NCBI GenBank assembly: GCA_027186245.1
Contig: CP114482.1
Span: forward strand, 24,695,209-24,759,208
DNA: 64,000 nt
Direction: 5' to 3'
Source: Coriaria nepalensis
Taxonomy: Eukaryota > Streptophyta > Magnoliopsida > Cucurbitales > Coriariaceae
Shown: in pieces, positions 52,367 to 62,154 of the stretch
How positions within the stretch are numbered: the stretch's first letter is position 1
Layout: each line of letters starts with the position of its first letter
Position numbers and translations under genes: made by a program
Notes under the pieces: model-generated
The model's database searches: none
What the model saw: only the letters and a program-made list of their open reading frames with translations
What the model was told of the DNA's origin: nothing

Positions 52367-53204
52367 GACTCAGTGACATGACTTTAAGGCTAAACAAATG
52401 CATTGTTGCCTATAATAGATCAACTGCAAGTTACGCACGAAAGTCATTTTTAAAGGCCGAATTTCGTTCGAAGTGATTTAGAATGATTTACTGACTAAAC
52501 GAGACGCAAAAATATGACTTGAACGCCAAAAAATGCATAGTTGCCATCAATAGATCAATGGCAAGTTATGCTTGAAAGTCGCGTTTTATATGCAAAAAGA
52601 GAATTGGTTCGATGTGCTTTCAAAAAATTTAATGATTGAAAAGACTGAGTGATATGCTTTTTAATGCTAAAATAATGCATTGTTGTATTCAATAGATTAA
52701 TTACAAGTTATGTAAGAAAATAATATTTGAAGGGCGAAAATAGAATTCGTTCGAACTAATTTAGAATGATTTAATGACTAGAAGAGACTCAGTGACATGA
52801 CTTTAAGGCTAAACAAATGCATTGTTGCCTATAATAGATCAACTGCAAGTTACGCACGAAAGTCATTTTTAAAGGCCGAATTTCCTTCGAAGTGATTTAG
52901 AATGATTTACTGACTAAACGAGACGCAAAAATATGACTTGAACGCCAAAAAATGCATAGTTGCCATCAATAGATCAATGGCAAGTTATGCTTGAAAGTCG
53001 CGTTTTATATGCAAAAAGAGAATTGGTTCGAAGTGCCTTCAAACAATTTAATGATTGAAAAGACTGAGTGATATGCTTTTTAATGCTAAAATAATGCATT
53101 GTTGTCTTCAATAGATTAATTGCAAGTTATGTAAGAAAATAATATTTGAAGGGCGAAAATAGAATTCGGTCAAACTAATTTAGATTGATTTAATGACTAG
53201 AAGA
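52367..53204 (+). repeat. Two trimers with private changes
   Basis: 52,367 has ttcgatgtgctttcaaaaaa in B. 52,786 has aatttccttcg in A and a C ending ttcggtcaaac with tgactagaaga. Both are 419 bp and otherwise typical of the right-hand subfamily. Confidence 0.8.
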
Positions 53205-54460
53205 GACTCAGTGACATGACATTAAGGCTAAACAAATGCATTGTTGCCTATAATAGATCAACTGCAAGTTATGCACGAAAGTCATGTTTAAATGCCGAAT
53301 TTCATACGAAGTGATTTAGAATGATTTACTGACTAAAAAAGACGTAAAAATATGACTTGAACGCTAAAAAATGCATAGTTGCCATCAATAGATCAATTGC
53401 AAGGTATGCACGAAAGTCGCGTTTTAAATGCAAAAAGAGAATTGGTTCGAAGTGCCTTCAAACAATTTAATGATTGAAAAGACTGAGTGATATACTTTTT
53501 AATGCTAAAATAATGCATTGTTGTCTTCGATAGATTAATTACAGGTTATGTAAGAAAATAATATTTGAAGGGCGAAAATAGAATTCGGTCAAACTAATTT
53601 AGATTGATTTAATGACTACAAGAGACTAAGTGACATGACTTTAAGGCTAAACAAATGCATTGTTGCCTATAATAGATCAACTGCAAGTTACGCACGAAAG
53701 TCATTTTTAAAGGCCGAATTTCGTTCGAAGTGATTTAGAATGATTTACTGACTAAAAGAGACGCAAAAATATGCTTGAATGCTAAAAAATGCATAGTTGC
53801 AATCAATAGATCAATTGCAAGTTATGCACGAAAGTCGCGTTTTAAATGCAAAAAGAGAATTGGTTCGGAGTGCCTTCAAACAATTTAATGATTGAAAAGA
53901 CTGAGTGATATACTTTTTAATGCTAAAATAATGCATTGTTGTCTTCGATAGATTAATTACAGGTTATGTAAGAAAATAATATTTGAAGGGCGAAAATAGA
54001 ATTCGGTCAAACTAATTTAGATTGATTTAATGACTACAAGAGACTCAGTGACATGACTTTAAGGCTAAACAAATGCATTGTTGCCTTCAATAGATCAACT
54101 GCAAGTTACGCACGAAAGTCTTGTTTAAAGGCCGAATTTCGTTCGAAGTGATTTAGAATGATTTACTGACTAAACGAGACGCAAAAATATGACTTGAACG
54201 CTAAAAAATGCATAGTTGCCATCAATAGATCAATTGCAAGTTATGCTTGAAAGTCGCGTTTTATATGCAAAAAGAGAATTGGTTCGAAGTGCCTTCAAAC
54301 AATTTAATGATTGAAAAGACTGAGTGATATGCTTTTTAATGCTAAAATAATGCATTGTTGTATTCAATAGATTAATTACAAGTTATGTAAGAAAATAATA
54401 TTTGAAGGGCGAAAATAGAATTCGTCCCAACTAATTTAGAATGATTTAATGACTAGAAGA
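53205..54460 (+). repeat. Three trimers ending the right-hand subfamily
   Basis: 53,205 matches 46,920 (acatgacattaagg, gacgtaaaaatatg). 53,624 has actaagtgac, a 1-bp loss in atatgcttgaatgc (418 bp), and ctaaaagagacg rather than ctaaacgagacg. 54,042 has gtcttgtttaaagg and a C ending ttcgtcccaac. Confidence 0.8.
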
Positions 54461-57119
54461 GACTCAGTGACATGACTTTAAGGCTAAACAAATGCATTGT
54501 TGCCTATAATAGATCAACTGCAAGTTATGCACGAAAGTCATGTTTAAATGCCGAATTTCATACGAAGTGATTTAGAATGATTTACTGACTAAAAAAGACG
54601 CAAAAATATGACTTTAAGGCTAAAAAAATGCATAGTTGCCATCAATAGATCAATTGCAAATTATGCAAGAAGATGGCGTTCTAAATGCAAAAAGAGAATT
54701 GGTTCGAAGTGCCTTCAAACAATTTAATGATTGAAAAGACTGAGTGATATGCTGTTTAATGCTCAAATAATGCATTGTTGTCTTCAATAGATTAATTACA
54801 AGTTATGTAAGAAAATAATATTTGAAAGGCGAAAATAGAATTCGTTCGAACTAGTTTAGAATGATTTAATGACTAGAAGAGACTCAGTGACATGAATTTA
54901 AGGATAAAGAAATGCATTGTTCCCTATAATTGATCAACTGCAAGTTATGCACGAAAGCCATGTTTAAATGCCGAATTTCATACGAAGTGATTTAGAATGA
55001 TTTACTGACTAAAAGAGACGCAAAAATATGGCTTGAACGCTAAAAAATGCATAGTTTCCATCAATTGATCAATTGCAAGTTATACACGAAAGTCGCGTTT
55101 TAAATGCAAAAAGAGAATTGGTTCGAAGTGCCTTCAAACAATTTAGTGATTGAAAAGACTGAGTGATATGCTTTTTAATGCTAAAATAATGCATTGTTGC
55201 CTTCAATAGATTAGTTACAAGTTATGTAAGAAAATAATGTTTGAAAGGCAAAAATAGAATTCGTTCGAATTAATTTAGAATGATTTGAAGACTAAAAGAG
55301 ACTTAATAACATGACTTTACGGCTAAACAAATGCATTGTTGCCTATAATAGATCAACTGCAAGTTATGCACGAAAGTCATGTTTAAATGCCGAATTTCAT
55401 ACGAAGTGATTTAGAATGATTTACTGACTAAAAAAGACGCAAAAATATGACTTTAAGGCTAAAAAAATGCATAGTTGCCATCAATAGATCAATTGCAAAT
55501 TATGCAAGAAGATGGCGTTCTAAATGCAAAAAGAGAATTGGTTCGAAGTGCCTTCAAACAATTTAATGATTGAAAAGGCTGCGTGATATGCTGTTTAATG
55601 CTCAAATAATGCATTGTTGTCTTCAATAGATTAATTACAAGTTATGTAAGAAAATAATGTTTGAAGGGCGAAAATAGAATTCGGTCGAATTAATTTAGAA
55701 TGATTTAAAGACTAAAAAAAACTCAATGACATGACTTTAAGGCTAAACAAATGCATTGTTGCCTTCAATAGATCAACTGCAAGTTACGCACGAAAGTCTT
55801 GTTTAAAGGCCGAATTTCGTTCGAAGTGATTTAGAATGATTTACTGACTAAAAGAGACGCAAAAATATGGCTTGAACACTAAAAAATGCATAGTTGCCAT
55901 CAATAGATCATTTGCAAGTTATACACGAAAGTCGCGTTTTATATGCAAAAAGAGAATTGGTTCGAAGTGCCTTCAAACAATTTAATGATTGAAAAGACTA
56001 AGTGATATGCTTTTTAATGCTAAAATAATGCATTGTTGTCTTCAATAGATTAATTGCAAGTTATGTAAGAAAATAATGTTTAAAGGGCGAAAATAGCATT
56101 CGGTCAAATTAATTTAGAATGATTTAATGACTAAAAGAGACTCAATGACATGACTTTAAGGCTAAACAAATGCATTGTTGTCTTCAATAGATCAACTGCA
56201 AGTTAGGTAAGAAAATAATGTTTGAAGGGCGAAAATAGAATTCGGTCGAATTAATTTAGAATGATTTAATGACTAAAAGAGACTCAATGACATGACTTTA
56301 AGGCTAAACAAATGCATTGTTGCCTTCAATAGATCAACTGCAAGTTACGCACGAAATTCATGTTTAAAGGCCGAATTTCGTTCGAAGTGATTTAGAATGA
56401 TTTAGTGACTAAAAGAGACGCAAAAATATGACTTGAACGCTAAAAAAGGCATAGTTGCCATCAATAGATCAATTGCAAGTTATGCACGAAAGTCGCGTTT
56501 TAAATTCAAAAAGAGAATTGGTTCGAAGTGCCTTCAAACAATTTAATGATTGAAAAGACTGAGTGATATGCTTTTTAATGCTAAAATAATACGTTGTTGT
56601 CTTCAATAGATTAATTGCAAGTTATGTAAGAAAATAATGTTTGAAGGGCGAAAATAGAATTCGTTCGAACTAATTTAGAATGATTTAATGACCAGAAGAG
56701 ACTCAGTGACATGACTTTAAGGCTAAACAAATGCATTGTTGCCTATAATAGATCAACTGCAAGTTATGCACGAAAGTCATGTTTAAATGCCGAATTTCAT
56801 ACGAAGTGATTTAGAATGATTTACTGACTAAAAAAGACGCAAAAATATGACTTTAAGGCTAAAAAAATGCATAGTTGCCATCAATAGATCAATTGCAAAT
56901 TATGCATGAAGATGGCGTTCTAAATGCAAAAAGAGAATTGGTTCGAAGTGCTTTCAAACAATTTAATGATTGAAAAGACTGAGTGATATGCCTTTTAATG
57001 CTAAAATAATGCATTGTTGTCTTCAATAGATTAATTACAAGTTATGTAAGAAAATAATATTTGAAAGGCGAAAATAGAATTCGTTCGAACTAATTTAGAA
57101 AGATTTAATGACTAGAAGA
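54461..57119 (+). repeat. Diverged edge of array T
   Basis: Trimers start at 54,461 (420 bp), 54,881, 55,300 (420 bp), 55,720, 56,281 and 56,700 (420 bp), with a 142-bp single monomer at 56,139. Private substitutions rise here (acttaataac, tttacggc, ctaaaaaaaactc, aatacgttg, accagaag). Three trimers share an extra a after atgactttaaggct in B. The stretch from 54,461 is related to that from 56,700, so it contains an internal duplication. Confidence 0.85.
56139..56280 (+). repeat. Chimeric A/C monomer that breaks the trimer register
   Basis: It starts as A (gactcaatgacatgacttt), has a mixed middle (gttgtcttcaatag as in C, then atcaactgcaagtta as in A), and finishes as C (gtaagaaaataatg, gcgaaaatagaattcgg, aatgactaaaaga). 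B is missing. A new trimer begins at 56,281. This is the product expected from out-of-register exchange between A and C, which deletes B or leaves one extra monomer. Confidence 0.9.
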
Positions 57120-57257
57120 GACTCAGTGACATGAATTTAAGGATAAAGAAATGCATTGTTCCCTATAATTGATCAACTGCAAGTTATGCACGAAAGTCAT
57201 GTTTAAATGCCGAATTTCATTTGAAGTGATTTAGAATGATTTACTGACTAAAAAGAG
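57120..57257 (+). repeat. Truncated last A monomer of array T
   Basis: It begins gactcagtgacatgaattta, then aaggataaag and ccctataattgatc, the same variant as the A monomer at 54,881. It runs almost to the end of A (ttactgacta) and then joins sequence from an S monomer of array Q. No B or C follows. Confidence 0.88.
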
Positions 57258-57259
57258 CG
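57250..57259. other. Junction between trimer array T and tetramer array Q
   Basis: To the left the sequence is A-type (gatttactgacta). To the right it is S-type (gcgaaaatagaattcg, then ttggtttcaaatgatttg). The shared a-rich stretch aaaagag makes the exact breakpoint ambiguous by several bases, which suggests a microhomology-level join. Spacing from the A start (57,120) to the first P start (57,309) is 189 bp, matching neither array's register. Confidence 0.88.
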
Positions 57260-57308
57260 AAAATAGAATTCGTTCGAATTGGTTTCAAATGATTTGATGA
57301 CTAGAAGA
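57258..57308 (+). repeat. 3' tail of an S monomer
   Basis: About 51 bp corresponding to the last third of S, including atagaattcgttcgaattgg and tttgatgactagaaga. It is directly followed by the first complete P monomer. Confidence 0.87.
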
Positions 57309-57452
57309 GACTCAATGACATGATTTTAAGGCTAAAGAGATGCATAGTTGCCTTCAATAGTTGAGTTGGAAGTTCTGAACGAAAGTCGTGTTTGAAGTGC
57401 AAAAAATTAGAATTCTTTTGAATTACTTTTAATTGATTTAATGACTAGAGAT
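57309..57452 (+). repeat. Monomer P (144 bp), first copy
   Basis: Marks of P are ggaagttctgaacgaaagtc in the core, gtgtttgaagtgc, an a-run followed by taattc or tagaattc, ttacttttaattgattt, and the end tgactagaga or similar. It is the only monomer with the ggaagtt(c/t)tgaac core. Confidence 0.87.
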
Positions 57453-57594
57453 GACTCAATGACATGATTTTAAGGCTAAACAAATGCATATTTGCCTTCA
57501 ATATATCAATTGCAAGTTTTGCACAAAAGTCGTGTTTGAAATGCGGAAATAGAATTCGTTTGAATTGATTTCGTATGATTTATTGACTGAAAGT
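57453..57594 (+). repeat. Monomer Q (142 bp), first copy
   Basis: Marks of Q are caatatatcaa, caagttttgcac, aatgcggaaatagaattcg, gatttcgtatgatttattg, and the end actaaaagt (actgaaagt in this copy). It usually contains an EcoRI site. Confidence 0.87.
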
Positions 57595-57736
57595 GACTCA
57601 ATGACATGATTTTAAGGCTATACAAATGCATATTTGCTTTCAAAAGATCCATTGCAAATTATGCACGAAAGTCATGGTTCAAATGCGAAAATTGATTTCG
57701 TTTAAATTGCTTTGAAATGATTTAATTACTAGAAGA
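57595..57736 (+). repeat. Monomer R (142 bp), first copy
   Basis: Marks of R are ggctatacaaatgcata, caaaagatc, gcaaattatgcacg, gtggttcaagtgc or a variant, and atagatttcgttcaaattgc (no EcoRI site). It ends aattactagaaga. Confidence 0.87.
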
Positions 57737-57877
57737 GACTCAATGACATGATTTCAAGGCTTAACAATGGGTAATTTACTTGAATAGATCAATCGCAAAG
57801 TATTCACAAAAGCCTCGTTTAAAGAGCGAAAATAGAATTCGTTCGAATTGCTTTCAAATGATTTGATGACTAGAAGA
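57737..57877 (+). repeat. Monomer S (141 bp), first copy
   Basis: Marks of S are gatttcaaggct, caatgg(g/a)taattt, cttgaatagatcaat, gtttaaagagcgaaaatag and aattcgttcgaattg, where AATTCG and CGAATT flank a TT spacer as an inverted repeat. It ends tttgatgactagaaga. Its 3' half resembles the 3' half of C in array T. Confidence 0.87.
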
Positions 57878-58446
57878 GACTCAATGACATGATTTGAAGG
57901 ATAAAAACATTCATAATTGCCTTCTACTGTTGAATTCAAAGTTTTGAACAAAAGTCGTGTTTGAAGTGCGAAAAAATATAATTCTTTCGAATTACTTTTA
58001 ATTGATCTAATGACTAGAGAAGACTTAATGACATGATTTTAAGGCTAAACAAACGCATAATTGCCTTCAATATATCAATTACAAGTTTTGCACAACAGTC
58101 GTGTTTGAAATGCGGAAATAGAATTCGTTTGAATTGATTTCGTATGATTTATTGACTAAAAGTGACTCAATGACATGATTTTAAGGCTATATAAATGCAT
58201 ATTTGCCTTCAAAAGATCCATAGCAAATTATGCATGAAAGCCATGGTTCAATTGCGAAAATTGATTTCGTTTAAATTGCTTTGAAATGATTTAATTACTA
58301 GAAGAGACTCAATGACATGATTTCAAGGCTTAACAATGGGTAATTTACTTGAATAGATCAATCGCAAAGTATGCACAAAGCCTCCTTTAAAGAGCGAAAA
58401 TAGAATTCGTTCGAATTGCTTTCAAATGACTTGATTTACTAGAAGA

Positions 58447-59880
58447 GACTCAATGACATGATTTGAAGGCTAAAAAGATTCATAATTGCCTTCAATGGTT
58501 AAATTGGAAGTTTTGAACGAAAGTCGTGTTTGAAGTGTGAAAAAATATAATTCTTTCGAATTACTTGTAATTGATTTAATGACTAGAGAAGACTCAACGA
58601 CATGATTTTAAGGCTAAACAAACGCATAATTGCCTTCAATATATCAACTGCAAGTTTTGCACCAAAGTCGTGTTTGAAATGCAGAAATAGAATCCGTTTG
58701 AATTGATTTCGTATGATTTATTGACTAAAAGTGACTCAATGACATGATTTTAAGCCTATACAAATGCATAGTTGCCTTCAAAAGATCTATTGCAAATTAT
58801 AAACGAAAGTCGTGGTTCAAGTGCAAAAATAGATTTCGTTCAAATTGCTTTGAAATGTTTAATTACTAGAAGAGACTCAATGACATGATTTCAAGGCTAA
58901 ACAATGGATAATTTGCTTGATTAGATCGATTGCAATTTATGCACAAAAGTCTCGTCTAAAGAGCGAAAATAGAATTCGTTCGAATTGGTTTCAAATGATT
59001 TGATGACTAGAAGAGACTCAATGACATGATTTTAAGACAAAAAAGATTCATAATTGCCTTCAATGGTGGAATTGGAAGTTCTGAACGAAAGTCGTGTTTG
59101 AAGTGCGAAAAAATATAATTCTTTCGAATTACTTTTAATTGATTAAATGACTAGAAAAGACTCAATGACATTATTTTAAGGCTAAACAAACACAGAATTG
59201 CTTTCAATATATCAACTGCAAGTTTTGCATAAAAGTCGTGTTTGAAATGCGAAAATAGAATTCGTTTGAATTGAATTCGTATGATTTATTGACTAAAAGT
59301 GACTCAATGACATGATCTTAAGGCTATACAAGTGCATAGTTTCCTTCAAAAGATCCATTGCAAGTTATGCATGAAAGTCGTGGTTCAAGTGCAAAAATAG
59401 ATTTCGTTCAAATTGCTTTGAAAAGTTTAACTACTAGAAGAGACTCAATGACATAATTTCAAGGCTAAACAATGGATAATTTGCTTGAATAGGTCAATTG
59501 CAAGTTATGCACAAAAGTCTCGTTTAAAGAGCGAAAATAGAATTCGTTCGAATTGGTTTCAAATGATTTGATGACTAGAAGAGACTCAATGACATGATTT
59601 TAAGGCTAAAAAGATGCATAGTTTCCCTCAATGGTTGAATTGGAAGTTCTGAACCAAAGTCGTGTTTGAAGTTCGAAAAAATATAATTCTTTCGAATTAC
59701 TTTTAATTGATTTAATAACTAGAGAAGACTTAACGACATGATTTTAAGGTTAAACAAACGCATATTTGCCTTCAATATATCAACTGCAAGTATTGCACAA
59801 AATTCGGGTTTTAAATGCAGAAATAGAATTCATTTGAGTTGATTTCGTATGGTTTATTGACTAAAAGTGACCCAATGACA
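58447..59880 (+). repeat. Segmental duplication in array Q, copy 1
   Basis: It matches 60,721-62,154 at an offset of exactly 2274 bp (four tetramers). I find only three substitutions: 59,238 g/a, 59,608 a/g and 59,819 a/g. Left of 58,437 and right of about 59,880 the two copies diverge at a higher rate. Private marks shared by both include aagcctatac, agatctattg, ttataaacg, catgatcttaagg and aattcgggttttaaatg. Confidence 0.9.
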
Positions 59881-60720
59881 AGATTTTAAGGCTATACAAA
59901 TGCATAGTTGCCTTCAAAAGATCCATTGCAAATTATGCACGAAAGTCGTGGTTCAAGTGCAAAAATAGATTTCGTTCAAATTGCTTTGAAATGTTTAATT
60001 AGTAGAAGAGACTCAATGACATAATTTCAAGGCTAAACAATGGATAATTTGCTTGAAAAGATCAATTGCAAGTTATGCACAAAAGTCTCGTTTGAAGAGC
60101 GAAAATAGAATTCGTTCGAATTGGTTTCAAATGATTTGATGACTAGAAAAGACTCAATGACATGATTTTAAGGCTAATAAGATGCATAGTTGCCTTCAAT
60201 GGATGAATTGGAAGTTCTGAACGAAAGTCATGTTTTAAGTGCGAAGAAATAGAATTCTTTCGAATTACTTTTAATTGATTTAATGACTAGAGAAGACTCA
60301 ATGACATGATTTTAGGGCTAAACAAACGCATATTTGCCTTCAATATATCAATTGCAAGTTTTGCACAACAGTCGTGTTTGAAATGCGGAAATAGAATTCG
60401 TTTGAATTGATTTCGTATGATTTATCAACAAAAAGTGACTCAATGACATGATTTTAAGGCCATACAAATGCATAGTTGCCTTCAAAAGATCAATTGCAAA
60501 TTATGCACGAAAGTCATGGTTCAAGTGGGAAAATAGATTTCGTGCTAATTTCTTTGAAATGATTTAATTACTAGAAGAGACTCAATGACATGATTTCAAG
60601 GCTCAACAATGGGTAATTTACTTGAATACATCAATCGCAAGTTATGCACAAAAGTCCCGTTTAAAGAGTGAAAATAGAATTCATTCGAATTGCTCTCAAA
60701 TGATTTGATTGACTAGAAGA

Positions 60721-62154
60721 GACTCAATGACATGATTTGAAGGCTAAAAAGATTCATAATTGCCTTCAATGGTTAAATTGGAAGTTTTGAACGAAAGTCG
60801 TGTTTGAAGTGTGAAAAAATATAATTCTTTCGAATTACTTGTAATTGATTTAATGACTAGAGAAGACTCAACGACATGATTTTAAGGCTAAACAAACGCA
60901 TAATTGCCTTCAATATATCAACTGCAAGTTTTGCACCAAAGTCGTGTTTGAAATGCAGAAATAGAATCCGTTTGAATTGATTTCGTATGATTTATTGACT
61001 AAAAGTGACTCAATGACATGATTTTAAGCCTATACAAATGCATAGTTGCCTTCAAAAGATCTATTGCAAATTATAAACGAAAGTCGTGGTTCAAGTGCAA
61101 AAATAGATTTCGTTCAAATTGCTTTGAAATGTTTAATTACTAGAAGAGACTCAATGACATGATTTCAAGGCTAAACAATGGATAATTTGCTTGATTAGAT
61201 CGATTGCAATTTATGCACAAAAGTCTCGTCTAAAGAGCGAAAATAGAATTCGTTCGAATTGGTTTCAAATGATTTGATGACTAGAAGAGACTCAATGACA
61301 TGATTTTAAGACAAAAAAGATTCATAATTGCCTTCAATGGTGGAATTGGAAGTTCTGAACGAAAGTCGTGTTTGAAGTGCGAAAAAATATAATTCTTTCG
61401 AATTACTTTTAATTGATTAAATGACTAGAAAAGACTCAATGACATTATTTTAAGGCTAAACAAACACAGAATTGCTTTCAATATATCAACTGCAAGTTTT
61501 GCATAAAAGTCATGTTTGAAATGCGAAAATAGAATTCGTTTGAATTGAATTCGTATGATTTATTGACTAAAAGTGACTCAATGACATGATCTTAAGGCTA
61601 TACAAGTGCATAGTTTCCTTCAAAAGATCCATTGCAAGTTATGCATGAAAGTCGTGGTTCAAGTGCAAAAATAGATTTCGTTCAAATTGCTTTGAAAAGT
61701 TTAACTACTAGAAGAGACTCAATGACATAATTTCAAGGCTAAACAATGGATAATTTGCTTGAATAGGTCAATTGCAAGTTATGCACAAAAGTCTCGTTTA
61801 AAGAGCGAAAATAGAATTCGTTCGAATTGGTTTCAAATGATTTGATGACTAGAAGAGACTCAATGACATGATTTTAAGGCTGAAAAGATGCATAGTTTCC
61901 CTCAATGGTTGAATTGGAAGTTCTGAACCAAAGTCGTGTTTGAAGTTCGAAAAAATATAATTCTTTCGAATTACTTTTAATTGATTTAATAACTAGAGAA
62001 GACTTAACGACATGATTTTAAGGTTAAACAAACGCATATTTGCCTTCAATATATCAACTGCAAGTATTGCACAAAATTCGGGTTTTAAATGCGGAAATAG
62101 AATTCATTTGAGTTGATTTCGTATGGTTTATTGACTAAAAGTGACCCAATGACA
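60721..62154 (+). repeat. Segmental duplication in array Q, copy 2
   Basis: Second copy of the block at 58,447-59,880, with the tetramer register kept. It spans 2.5 tetramers. The level of identity is far above that between other tetramers here, so the copying event is recent relative to the age of array Q. Confidence 0.9.

Larger units (their letters stand above)
30163..54460 (+). repeat. Right-hand subfamily of array T
   Basis: From 30,163 the trimers change character. A monomers mostly open gactcagtgacatgacttt. The A-B boundary reads ctaaacgagacg or ctaaaaaagacg. Many B monomers have ttatgcttgaaagtcgcg with tttatatgc, and many C monomers have ttcggtcaaac with tagattg. These marks are absent or very rare to the left, so the array has a subfamily boundary near 30,163. 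The 419-bp register continues unchanged across it. Confidence 0.88.
1..57257 (+). repeat. Array T: trimeric satellite, 419-bp unit (A-B-C)
   Basis: The A-monomer start motif (gactcagtgacatg, gactcggtgacatg or gactcaatgacatg) recurs at 1, 420, 839, 1258, 1677 and so on, spaced 419 bp. I followed it through 134 trimers to 56,138. The total length is 8 bp short of 134 x 419, and specific 1- or 2-bp indels explain this exactly (for example 418-bp units at 7124, 13,410 and 41,055, and 420-bp units at 9218 and 54,461). A 142-bp chimeric monomer and two further trimers follow. C monomers usually carry the only EcoRI site (GAATTC) of the trimer, so EcoRI would mostly give a 419-bp ladder. Confidence 0.95.

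Noticed and set aside
1..57119. 419 bp as the basic repeat unit
   Set aside because: Each 419-bp unit divides into three clearly homologous monomers of 136, 140 and 143 bp, so 419 bp is a higher-order unit.
57250..57308. Tail of a C monomer rather than an S monomer at the junction
   Set aside because: The first part (gcgaaaatagaattcgttcg) fits both, but the following ttggtttcaaatgatttg matches S copies such as the one near 58,980 and not C, which has taatttagaatgatttaatg.
57754..57951. Minus-strand open frame of 65 codons
   Set aside because: It lies across an S-P boundary of the satellite. The equivalent stretch one tetramer later (about 58,323-58,520) has a base lost near 58,378 that breaks the frame. 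No ribosomal context or conserved domain is visible. It is a chance gap between stops.
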